DNA of 64,000 nt from Excoecaria cochinchinensis (taxonomy: Eukaryota > Streptophyta > Magnoliopsida > Malpighiales > Euphorbiaceae). The translations under genes were made by a program, and so were the position numbers. The stretch covers positions 6,819,001 to 6,883,000 of the forward strand of contig CANTUQ010000106.1 of NCBI GenBank assembly GCA_947683425.1. Reading direction: 5' to 3'. Below, piece after piece: positions 39,401 through 50,321 of this stretch. The stretch's first letter is position 1. Each line of letters begins with the position of its first letter. The notes under the pieces are model-generated. The model was not told the origin of the DNA. It saw only the letters and a list, made by a program, of their open reading frames with translations, and made no database searches.

Positions 39401-39429
39401 ATATTTATACAGAAAGAGAGTATATATAC
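39401..39429 (-). promoter_or_regulatory. TATA-type core promoter of the RD19-like gene
   Basis: On the minus strand TATAAATA (39402-39409) and a TATATATAC run (39420-39429) lie 38-66 bases upstream of the start codon at 39363. The farther one leaves a more usual leader length. Confidence 0.45.
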
Positions 39430-39574
39430 ATTGGAATAGCGTTTTGAGGTAGGAAAGTATTTGTATATATACGTCTTCCTATACGTATATTAAAGAATGG
39501 CATTGGCTTAAAGCTACCAGTCTTGTAGAGGCTTTGCTTGGGGGAAGGGAAAGGGACTGGCCAATGGGAAGAGA

Positions 39575-39583
39575 CCACGTGGC
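39575..39583 (-). promoter_or_regulatory. G-box / abscisic-acid response element
   Basis: CCACGTGGC contains the palindromic G-box CACGTG and the ABRE core ACGTGGC, about 215 bases upstream of the protease start. A second ACGTGGC-type site (TACGTGGCA) lies near 39700. Binding by bZIP factors in drought or abscisic-acid signalling is inferred from the family's known regulation. Confidence 0.6.
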
Positions 39584-40114
39584 GGCCTTTGAGAGGAGTG
39601 TTTGAATGGTAGAAATTTACAAATAAAATAATAGAAATAGGTTTCCGGGTTTATTATTAATATCATGGTGATGGCCGAGTACTAAAGTATTACGTAAATA
39701 CGTGGCATTAAATTAAAAAAATAATATTACTACAGTTTATAGACATTGTGTATAGTGTATACTAAGCTTAGCCTGCATAACATACCCAAACCCACTCATT
39801 CATTTTCCATCTAAATCTTGATAAATTATGATAAGGCAATTATGTTGCACAACTTCAAGAACACTAATTTTAATTATCATTCTTTTATTTATGGACTTTA
39901 ATTTTACAATGACGACATAATGTGTGATATTTTATAAAAAGGTTGCCTCAATGGATGGTTTTGTAGGTTAAAAAGACACGAGTTTGGAACAAAAAAAGAG
40001 TCACGGGATGCCCCCACTCTCCACTCTCTCTATCTTCATCTTTCTACCTCTTACCCTTTTATTTCTTTTCCTCTCCTTTTTCTTTGTGATTTACCCTTTT
40101 CCCACGTACATCTC

Positions 40115-40554
40115 TAGGGATGCTCACGGGGCGGGGCGGGGGCGGGGAGTGGCTCCCCCATCCCCGCCCCGCGTAGGGGCGGGGATTCCCCGTCCCCGCC
40201 CCCGCTAGGGACGCGGGGGGAAAATCCCCCCCGTCCCCGCCCCCGCGGGGATCCCCGTTCCCCGCGGGGATCCCCGTCCCCGTAAAAAAAAATTTAATTT
40301 TAATAAAAAAAATTAATTTGATGGACATTTTTTATCCAAATTAAAAATATTTTATAAAATTTAATAATTTAAAATTAAAAATATTTCATATAATTTAAAT
40401 ATAAATATTTTATACAATTAAAATATAAATATTTATAAATATTCCATACAATTTATACATTACAAATATATATATATATATATATATATTAATATATTAT
40501 TAATGTATTATCAATAAATAAATAAATATATATATATATATATATTATTAATGT

Positions 40555-40586
<32 letters not shown>

Positions 40587-40807
40587 TATATATTATTATT
40601 ATTTTATTTTTTTTTATTTTTTTTTTTTTCGGGGCGGGGATCCCCGCGGGGCGGGGACCCCTTTCCCCGTCCCCGCCCCGAATTCAAGGGCGGGGATTTT
40701 TTCTCCCCCATCCCCGCCCCCGCGGGGGAAAAATTCGGGGATTCCCCGCCCCGTTCGGGTCGGGTCCCCGCGGGGGACGGGGAATCCCCGCCCCGTGAGC
40801 ATCCCTA
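40115..40807. mobile_element. GC-rich hAT-type MITE, 693 bp
   Basis: The ends TAGGGATGCTCACGGGG and CCCCGTGAGCATCCCTA are exact inverted repeats and continue into GC-rich arms full of GGGGCGGGGATCCCC. The centre is AT-rich with TA microsatellites. The 8-bp direct repeat TACATCTC flanks it on both sides (40107-40114 and 40808-40815). An 8-bp duplication with TAGGG ends fits hAT. It encodes nothing; frames in it arise from the GC arms. A partial copy lies at 63122. Confidence 0.93.
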
Positions 40808-40968
40808 TACATCTCTCTTGCGAGGGTTCTTAAACACATCATACCTCTCTCATTTTCATCCTTTTTAAATATTACCAATTATTGTTAATCATGTTATCGG
40901 TCGTTCTTAATTAATTGAATGTTAGATTAGTTTCTAAATTTACAAAAAATATATATATTATCTCTATA

Positions 40969-41427
40969 ATAGAGACACGTGGCATATCATGAAAATCTCA
41001 CGCACATAGAACTCGTGTATAATGACAGTAATAAAAGTAATGTCGCATTTTTATATAGATTTTAGTATTAATTACAAAATTAGACCTGAATTATAAAATA
41101 ATTTTTCATTTAATGCTAAAAAAAATCTTAAGAGCGAAATTTTCATGTTCCATACTTAAATTTACTCTAGATTTAATTTTTCACCGAAAGTAACATTAAA
41201 ACTAACAAACAACCACCCAACGAAGAAATTCTAGAAATTTGAAAGAAAGTGAAATGCATGCATGTGGAGTATAACAATGTATATTTTACACACGTGGCGT
41301 AGATCTTGTTGTTTCTCATAATAAAAAAAATCAGAAATTGAAACCAGAAATTTCTAAATTCCCTCTAAATGAATTTGACATCATGTTGTGATTTTGTTGG
41401 GAAAATTCTGAGAAAATGTTAGCTAGT
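40969..41427. repeat. Host segment duplicated on both sides of the nested retrotransposon (left copy)
   Basis: From TAGAGACACGTGGCATATC to GAAAATGTTAGCTAGT this block matches 57893-58337 along its length, with scattered substitutions and small gaps (roughly 90% identity by eye). It stops exactly where the outer Tat LTR starts (TGATAGCC). Confidence 0.92.
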
Positions 41428-41548
41428 GATAGCCGAACACTTTTTAGGAGCTCGGCCCATCATGCTTGTAGGTCCGGAAAGTCGAGCTAACTGAAAACTC
41501 TCAATAAATGGCTTGGCAAGGCTATCAATTCAACGGGTTCGGCAATTA

Positions 41549-41553
41549 CCATG
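41549..41553. repeat. Target-site duplication CCATG of the nested element (left)
   Basis: CCATG directly precedes the LTR start TGTAGACACC, and the same five bases follow the LTR end at 55999-56003. They mark the insertion into the outer element's LTR. Confidence 0.92.
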
Positions 41554-43411
41554 TGTAGACACCGGGTCCTGAGGTAGTCTAAGATCAGAATTACCCGATG
41601 ATGAAAATGATACCGACTCACAGGCAAAGGTATCAAAAATGATGCTTCCCTTGTCGAGACCCTTGTTTTTTTTTTTTATCATAAAAAATTATTATTAATT
41701 TTAATTCCAAAAATAATATTATTGGAAAGTGTTATTTAATTTAATTGAATTAATTAATTAATTGAAAAAGGGAAATTAAATTAGTTTTTTAATTTAATTG
41801 AATTAATTAAAAAGGGAAATTAGTTATTAAATTAGTTAATTAGTTTTAAAAAAAATTTAAAGAAAATGATTTTTTTAAAAAAAAAATTAATAAAAGGTTT
41901 TTAGGTGTGTGGCCACTTTACCACTGGGTCGTGTGGTGGCCAATTGGCCACCGCGCGACCATCTGCCCCTCGCGTGCCTCTTGCGCGCGATCATCCCCCT
42001 CCACGCGGACCTGTTTTCCGTTTGACCCGTCGCTTTCCTGCATTTTCAGTCTCTTTTTTTCAGTCGGTTTTGATCGGTTCTTTCACCGTTTTATGTCAAT
42101 TTTGATTAACTAAAATAAAAAGATTTTCTGTCTTTCTCTATTTGGAGCCAAGACCAAAAATAAAGTGGGAATTCAATCTCCATTTGAGGGACGGCAACAT
42201 TTTGATTCAAAGGATTTTTTTTGGCTTTTCTCTCATTTTCTAGAAACCACTTTTTTCTTCCAAATTCTTCTTCAAAAATCTTTAAGTTTTTCTTCTCAAG
42301 TTTTAGTTTTTGCTACTACAAAATATTTAATCTTGGGTTGATTTGAACAAGAAAAATTAATTTTCTTGGCTTATTCAACCCACCAAAAATATTTTCTTAA
42401 ACTAATTTGCTTAAAGCACATATTTTTACACTTGTTTTGAATATTATTACAATAAAAAATTCGACAACGGGAACGGATTGAGACATCCTATTTCCGATCT
42501 AAAAATTCTGAGGGTAAACATTCTTGGACTTGTTCTTTTTTATTTTTCTTGTACATTATTTATTATTGTTAAAATTATTTTTGCTATTATTATCATGTTT
42601 ATTATTTACTTTTAGCATTTTAATGTGTTAATATCACTATTAATATATTATTTGTTTGCTTCAGTTTGATTTTTTGTTATTATTATTATTATTATTATAA
42701 TAATATCATTATTATTATCCTGCTATTAGGGCTGTGCAAAACCGAACCGGAATCGAAAACCGAACCGAATGGATTTTGGTCCATTTGGTTCGGTTTCTTC
42801 GGTTCTAAACCGAAATTAAATTTCGGTTATTTCGGTTCGGTTCTTAAAATTGTAAAACCGAAAGAACCGAACCGACCGAAGTTTTTAAAATTCACCATTT
42901 TACTTTTATATTTATATATATATATATAACCTAAATCTAAATATACACTATAGTTATATTTATTTACATATATGTTTTTTTTTAATTGAAGTATATTAAA
43001 TATATTATTAATAAGAACTTATATTGTATTTATTTTTAATATATTTTTTAGTGTAATTTTGTTAATTTATTAGAAAAATAATATGAAAAATTTATGTATA
43101 ATTTTTTTAGTTATTTTAAATGGTTTTATTTTATTGAATATAAGTTAATTTAATTTATGGATGCATATAAGTTAAAAATTTTAAAAAAAAAATCTATATT
43201 TGTGAAGAACCGATTGGACCGAACCGAACCGACCAAAATTATTTCGGTTTATTCGGTTTCGGTTCAAAAAAGTTCGGTCCGCGGTTCGGTTCTAAAAATT
43301 CCGCAACTTCGGTTTTCGGTTTGTTCGGTTCGGTCCAAAACCGAACCGAACCGACCATTTGCACACCCCTACCTGCTATTATCATTGTTATTATTATATG
43401 TTCATTTTGTG

Positions 43412-43453
<42 letters not shown>

Positions 43454-43508
43454 TTTACTCTACTGTTGGCTTTTCCCCTTTTTGCTAGTCTCAACGTTTT
43501 GCCATTTA

Positions 43509-43547
<39 letters not shown>

Positions 43548-44906
43548 ATTGGTTGCCGTTAATGTTTTCTTATTACTATTATTATCTTTATTGCCATTAA
43601 TTTATTGTTTGCTTACTTTATATTTGTTACTGTTTATTATTATTATTGTTATTATTATTATTATTATTATTTCACTTATCATTATTATTGTTATTTCTAC
43701 CATCATATTCTTATTATTATTATTTTGTTGTGTGTGTCTTATCATTATAAATTGACTTACCTAATATTCATTTTATCTTTACTTAATTAATTTTTAGAAC
43801 CATTACTAATATTTTTGATGTTAATTTTTATCTGAGATTTAACTTGAGTCGGGTTATTTGAGCACCCCCGCGACTCCCCGGATGGGTCGCAACGCGTGGA
43901 GGGTCACTCCGGTTTGGTGAGATCTTTTCGACTCTCTCTTTATGTGTTACGTGTTTATTTGTAAATATTTATTTTATTTATGCACGCGTGAGATAAAAAG
44001 TCACAAAAACACTTTTATAATTAAATCGGGACTTTCACTAATAAAATTGGGACCAATGTCCCTTGTTTTAGCCCAACAATAAAATTATCACAATCAAAAC
44101 GAAGACTCAATTTTCAATAAAATAGGATCACTCATCCCGATTTTCTTCCAAACAACCAAAGCGACTCTTCGAACCTTCTTCAAGTAAACGCGAAGGAATC
44201 AATGTTCCTAAACCTTAGAATAGGCACGAAGGAACCAATGTTCCTGAAGTAATGTCCCGATTTATGCATGTCTTTCATTTTGATCTTGCGTGAGTGTTTA
44301 AATTTATGTACATTATTTTCCTTTGGGCCCTTGTAATTAATTTTTGGGGCAACTTTATTTATCTTTTGGGGATTGTATTCCGTCCCCGTCTACATCTTTA
44401 ATCTTCTTTTATTGGGGTTGTATTCCGCCCCTATTTCTTTTGTAATTGTGTGCTTGAGTGTTTACTGCTTTCATTTATCGCTTTCTTTTACTGCTTCATT
44501 TATTGCTTTCCTTTATCGCTTTTTGAATGCTTGCAATGCGCTATTTAATTTAAAATGCATCAATCGCGTGAGATGAGAGGTATAATTTTAAGAAGTTAAA
44601 AAATCATTTATAATTAACCAAAGCATAAATAAGAGGGAAGTTCCGGACACCATATCTCTGGTTTAGACCGTTAGAGGTGAGAGACTTTTTTCCAATTTCT
44701 TACAAATTGGGTGGCGACTCCAAATGCCTCAAAGGTGCCTTTAGGTGTCATTAGACTAGGTTGTCCTCCCCAATGTTCTATTAGGAGGGATACACCGATG
44801 ATGTCTCATGGCGCCCATGATCAAAAGACGCAAACCTCATACCTCGAATCCCAATGGCGTATTCAAAATTGAGGGCCCTTGCTAGGTACCTTGGGCGCGC
44901 GTTACA
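41554..44906 (+). repeat. 5' LTR of the nested Ogre-like element
   Basis: 3353 bases, about 660 longer than its partner because of a 645-bp MITE at 42727-43371 and slightly different ATT microsatellites. It contains a GC-rich block (about 41905-42030), (ATT)n runs at about 43400-43750, and repeated TTTATCGCTTTC-like words near 44460-44520. Confidence 0.93.
42727..43371. mobile_element. hAT-type MITE, 645 bp, inside the 5' LTR
   Basis: The ends TAGGGCTGTGCAAA and TTTGCACACCCCTA are inverted repeats with one mismatch. The 8-bp target duplication CCTGCTAT flanks it (42719-42726 and 43372-43379), and the uninterrupted site can be read in the 3' LTR near 54460. Subterminal regions are packed with AACCGAACCG and CGGTTCGGTT motifs, the kind of subterminal repeats that bind hAT transposase. 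It does not code for protein. Confidence 0.95.
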
Positions 44907-44907
44907 G

Positions 44908-44925
44908 TGGCGACTCCACTGGGGA
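44908..44925 (+). other. Primer-binding site of the nested element
   Basis: TGGCGACTCCACTGGGGA starts two bases after the 5' LTR end and begins with TGG, the complement of tRNA CCA. I could not name the tRNA with certainty; Ogre elements are described as using a tRNA-Arg. Confidence 0.7.
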
Positions 44926-45121
44926 CTTGTGTTTGAGACTTCACTCCGAAAGTGCTTTGGTTAAAATATATAATTGGGTTTTTAAAAAAAAACTTAAAAT
45001 TCTATCTCCTGTCAAAAATTTGCATCACATTTTAGAGCCTTAGACTTTATGCTAGTTGGTCCGCTATTTACCCCGGTGCGTTCCCAAAGCGTGACCCTAC
45101 TTTCACTCATTGTAGGGAAGT

Positions 45122-47988
45122 TGTGACGCGCGCCGGATCCCCGGGGTCGCCCGTTCGACCGCCCGCACGTGGGCAATCGGGGCATTTGTGGGTCCGTCAA
45201 CAGCTTGCGATAAATCGCAAGTGCGTCTATGTTGGGCAACAAGGAGGTTTCATGGAGTCGCCACCCAATAGAACATTGGAAAAGTTTCTCTCGCCTCGGA
45301 GAGCCTAAGACTTGCGCATTTTATCCATATTGGGCCATGAGGCCTAGGATTAACGTCTAAGTCTCGTGACACAAGAGGTGTCTTGGAGGATAACCTCTAG
45401 CCTCTTGAGCCCAAAGACCAGAGCAGGGTTCGGGACTTCTCATTTATTCATATCTTGATTAATATTATAATTAAGTTTTGAATTCATTGTTTCATCAACT
45501 TTCCACACAATGCAATTTAAATTAAAGGCGCAATCATTCATATCAAAAGCGGTAAATGTAAGCAAAATCCAAAATAAAGCATTCAAAAATAAATTACAAT
45601 AACACTAGGAGCGGAATACAACTCCCATTTATAAAAGTGAAATACATGCACAAAACGGGTTATTCATTAATAGTGAGAACATTGGTCCTCGCATGCATAT
45701 TTATTATGAAACAGTTTTGATGTGATGATTTATTTGGGTATGAAAAACTAGGACATTGGTCCCCTTTTATTTAGAAAAAGAATGTCAAGTTAATTAATAG
45801 AAACGTTTTTGTGATTTTCTTTTTAGCGTGCCTAAATAAAGAATTTTACAAGAAAATTATATGGCAAAATTAAATAAAATATTACAAATAAAGAAAATAA
45901 ATATATGAACCAAACGAGCCTTTTTGGACCTCCCGATGTGCTCGCAAAAATGCCCAAGCAAAAAAATGAGTTTAGACATAAAAACAAAATACAAATAAAA
46001 TAATGTTAGTAATTAAATCAATTAAACATACAAAATAATGAATAACAAATTAAAATAACATAAGATGATATGAAAAGAATGATAATGGAATCAAAAATAT
46101 TAACAAACCAAAATAAATGAGAAACATGCATTATGTGATAAATGATTAAATGATATGTTTGGAATAAAATAAAACATGTTAATTAATTAGTACATGAAAA
46201 AATATGAACATGATGACAATGATGATAAGTGAAAAATAATGAATGAATAAATCATAATAAATCAATCATGTAACAATGATAAAAAGAATAATAAAAATTA
46301 GTAAACAAAAGAATGATGAAAATAATAATGATATATAACCAGGTTAATTGATGTGTTCATAATTAATACAAACTATTTACATGGCAAAAAGATTAATTTA
46401 AATTAATTAATTATTTGCATTTTAAAAATAATGAGAAATCAAAATAAATTATTTACATGTTAGGAATTAAAAGAAACAATATTCACATGAATAAAAATCA
46501 AATCATATATAAACAATTAAATGGAACAAATATAAGATCAATACAACAAATAAATAGATGAAAACAATAAATAAATCAATAAAAACAATAAAATATACAT
46601 GAATAAATTAAATAAAATAAAATAGAATAGGAATTGAAATTGAGCCTAAAATATTTACCCTCAGAATATTGGATTTGATGAAGGAAAAGTGATGATTGAT
46701 TTCTTTGTTTGATGATTCACAATATTAGAGTAAAATATGATGAAAATGTTGGAATTTTATTCCAAGGAACATGAAAAAAAATGATCAAGAATTCTTTAAA
46801 AACAAAGAATTGATAACTTTGCCTAAAGAAATGATTTTGATCAAAAAAAAGTTTTATTGATTAAAATAATGAAAAATGATTTCAAAAACAATCAATCACT
46901 TTGTTCATATAAAAAAAAGTTGATTGAAGTTTTATTTTAGAAAATCAAATAAAAATTAGATTTTGATGACAAACAATTATTTTATTTGTCTCAAAATCAA
47001 TTTTTATCAAAAAGAGATTCAAAACAAAATCAATGAAAAAGTTTTATTGAACCCAAAATAAAAGATTAAAAACAATTTTGAGAACAAATAATTATTCTAT
47101 TTGTCTCAAAAATCGAATCAAACAACAAAACTTCCTCTAAAAAATATGTTTAGAAGAAATTATGTTGAAAAAAGAATGAAACATTTGATTTTTCTTTTTG
47201 ATTTTTGGTTGGGGAAAAAATCTGGAATTTTAGTGGAAGAAGAAGATGAAGATGAAGAATTCTAGGTCTAAAAAATGTGTATAGGCTCTCTTTGATTTTT
47301 CATCATAAAGTATTTAAAAAATAAAAAAATGTTGCCCTAATTTAATTAAGGAAAACAAACCTAATTTTATTCAAATTCCTTTATTTTTGGGGATAAAATC
47401 AAGTTTTATTAATTAATAATCTATAAAAAATATTTTGAAATTTTATTTGAAGTCAAAAACCCTTAATTTTGGGATAAAAACGGATTTTTGGGTGAAAAAA
47501 TCGGAAAAAAGGCTGAAAAAATGGAAAATAGGGTAACAGACCCTATACCGACGGCCAGCATGCCCGTCGCTATAGAGGGGCGGGCGTCGGAGCGGCAACC
47601 AGGCGACTTCCGCGCGGAGCTCGTGCGGGAATCGCGCGCAGAGGCGCGCAGTGCGCACAACGCTGCGCGTCGCCATATCGCGCCCAGCGCGCTGGGCGCC
47701 TGCGCTGCCGCAGGCGCGCTGCCGCGCCCGACACTCGCGATCCGAAAAAAACTTTTTTTTTATTATTTTTTTTATTTTTAAATTTTAAATTGAATCAAAA
47801 CACTATAATTTTAAGCCCCCATTTTTCAAAATTAATTTTTTTTTCAATATTTTTTCTATTTTCTAATTTTTCACTCTAAAATGCAAATTTGACGAGAAAA
47901 CCATCACTTTTATCCTTTAAAGCCTGTGAAGGCAATTATCATCATTGGGTAACTTCGATCTAGGTTGACTCAGGACCCGGTGTCTACA
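45122..47988 (-). mobile_element. Solo LTR of a related family, reversed, inside the nested element's leader
   Basis: On the plus strand it starts TGTGACGCGCGCC and ends ACCCGGTGTCTACA, the reverse of LTR ends seen at 41554 and 55998. The 5-bp duplication GAAGT flanks it (45117-45121 and 47989-47993). It is about 2.87 kb. A very GC-rich block lies at about 47530-47740 in otherwise AT-rich sequence. It resembles the host element's LTR in layout and patches, not throughout, so it is a sister family. No internal region remains, so it arose by recombination between two LTRs. Confidence 0.9.
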
Positions 47989-47993
47989 GAAGT

Positions 47994-48909
47994 GTTAAGG
48001 ATAATCACCAGCCCAAGCCTCGTACCTTTTGGTATATCAAATGACGAACCGATCGATCGCTATACTTATGACGAGTTAGACCCGTCGGCAGGGATCGTGC
48101 TTGGGTAACCCTAAAGATTCATCACCTTGACCAAAGCTCATGTAATGGCAAGTAGAAACTTTCCCTAGGTGGTATGTTCCTTAATACAATGCTTGTGATA
48201 TGGGCCGTCACGTATTAAACAAAATCAAGCAAATCAAGTGGTTTTTTATCAAAGGCTTTCATGCCTCGATAAGCTCACCTTGACTAAATTGAATTGTCCA
48301 AATACGTAATGGCCAAAACCCATACGAATGCGCATTAGATTAAGAGTGTTATGCTGTCGGTTTTTCACCGTGCACCATACATGTCCAATGGGTTCCCTGT
48401 TAACCCTCGGATGAAGCCAACCTAGGAAAGAGACCGCACGACCTCGTGTGTGGGAGTGATAAGGTTGGAAGGATCTATTTGCTTGCATGTGGTTGTGAAT
48501 ACTGCACGGCATGCTCACACATCGCATGTCATTTATGCATGTCAATAAAATAAATACATGTACAAATAATAATATCTTATCTCATGCTGTGTGCGTATAT
48601 ACCTTTCTGTCTGCATGCTATTTTTTCACATGTGCATATCATCCTGTATATTTAATCTCATGCTGTGTGCGTGTATATCCTCTCGTCTGCATATCATTTT
48701 TTTTCGCATGCACATACCATCCTGCATGTAATTTCTTCCATGCATCCCATCGTATCGTGGTAGTCCATTGATCCTGCACTCATCAAAGAATATTTGCATG
48801 GCACGATCATGCATGGATCGTATATGTCATCCATGCATCATTCTAACAATCTTGATCTTTCAGCCATCATAGATTCATCCAAGTGGACTAGGGTTCTGAC
48901 GGCCGACTA
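47994..48909 (+). other. Untranslated leader of the nested element
   Basis: Together with 44926-45116 this is the region between primer site and gag. A CATGC-rich stretch (about 48500-48850) repeats words such as CTCATGCTGTGTGCGT twice. No gene was seen. Confidence 0.6.
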
Positions 48910-49749
48910 GTGAGGACAGACTCGCCCTCCGGATTGCTAGAATTAGTGCCTGTTTGGGATTCTGAGTCACTCTCAACATCTGGCGAATCATCCTCAATGG
49001 TAGAAGAGACCGAAAACCTAACCACCCAAGACCTTGCCAGGAGACTGGAGGATTTTGAACGGAGGATATTGGACATGATGGGTGCCATGGCCGAAAGATT
49101 TGCTCAGCCCCCTGCTCCACAAGCATCAGTTGCTCCACAACCGCCGGTAGCCCCTCCTCAGGGGCAAGCCGAACCGCCTGCTGGTGGGAAGGTTCCCCTC
49201 GTTGGAGTCGTTGCTCATCAATCCATAAATGAGCCTAAAGCTGATTCTGTGCTAGTTGAGCCAAGAAGAGCAAGGATCCCAAACCCTGATGAGGATTTCA
49301 TAATGGACAGAAGGTTTGAGGAGCTTGAAAGGAGGTTGTTGGCCACAATTAAGGAAAGGATGGATGCCATGACGCTAGTTCTTCAAGCTCAACTCACGGT
49401 AACTCTCCGAGCACCCCTCAATAGGACTATCACTAACCTCACAAGTCAGGGAGTTGGCAGCGGCGATACAAGAAGGACAGGGAAAACACCAATGGCTGAA
49501 ATAACTCAAAGGCACCATTCTGATCTGGGTGAACCTTTGTCATGGGTTTTCGAGAAACTAACGAAGGAGGGCAAGTTGCAGCCATTGCCTCCTAAGCCAG
49601 CCTTAAGTCAAGGATAGCCGGGGCATAAAAGTGATCAATACTGCGCCTACCATCAACACACCGGGCATCTAACAAACCGTTGCCGAATCTTGAGGGGCAA
49701 GATCCAAGACCTCATTGATAGCGAGCAGATCTCTGACCCAAAAGAATGA
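48910..49749 (+). pseudogene. Gag-like frame of the nested element, broken by one stop
   Basis: The frame is open from 48910 (first ATG 48997), has one TAG at 49615-49617 and continues in the same frame to TGA 49747-49749. It begins with a helical, acidic stretch (MVEETENLTTQDLARRLEDF), then a Pro/Ala/Gln-rich linker. A region ending GEPLSWVFEKLTKEGKLQPL follows, and just after the stop comes a zinc-knuckle-like motif YCAYHQHTGHLTNRC. This end matches gag proteins of Ogre/Tat elements. The central capsid-like part is short, so gag itself has a deletion. Confidence 0.65.
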
Positions 49750-50029
49750 AAGAAGGAGAAGAAGACGGGCTACAACGTTGTCTCCCCCACCAGAGATGTG
49801 ATCAGGTCAATCCACTTGAGTGGCATGCTCCTCCAAAGCCATAAGAAGAAGATAATGTTTTAGACGTTTTATTACTTTTCAATTCCAGAACTCTTTCATG
49901 ACAATTCGGTTATTGTAATATGATGAACAATTTATGTCTGTTTATGTGGTATTTCTATGATTTCATTTCTCATGATCACGATGCATCCATTCATTTTGAC
50001 ATTAACCCAATTAATACGACTCCATCTAA

Positions 50030-50321
50030 TCTCAGAACTTTGGGAAATCCAAACAAAATCTTGATAGCATCTGATATAACTCTTGAAAAGAGGATAATTT
50101 TGAGAGAAATAATAATAATAAAAAAAGCCTTTGCCTGGACCTGGTGTGACATGCTAAAAATTGATAAGAAAGTTCTTGAGATCAGTACTACTTTCGCCTG
50201 CCAGCATGATGACGAACCGAATTTTGAAAGCCACTTCTTCGCATCCACAACATCCAAGTTGCATATGGTGCCGCTGAATAAAATCAAACTTCAAGAGCTA
50301 CACCAGGAGTTAGACAAATAA
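50030..50321 (+). pseudogene. Possible fragment from upstream of the reverse transcriptase
   Basis: The frame open from 49920 includes IASDITLEKRIILREIIIIK followed by KAFAWTWCDMLKIDKK. It resembles the 'DVFAWSYEDMPGLD' region that precedes reverse transcriptase in Tat/Ogre polyproteins. No catalytic motif follows. The match is short, so the call is tentative. Confidence 0.35.

Noticed and set aside
40059..40878. Gly/Pro/Arg-rich frames in the GC-rich block
   Set aside because: Caused by the GC arms of the MITE; no protein family features.
43359..43790. Leu/Tyr/Ile-rich frames here and at 54411-54882
   Set aside because: Products of (ATT)n microsatellites in the two LTRs, not proteins.
47443..47781. 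Ala/Arg-rich frames in a GC-rich block on both strands
   Set aside because: High GC lowers stop frequency; the block lies in a solo LTR and the frames share no known motif.
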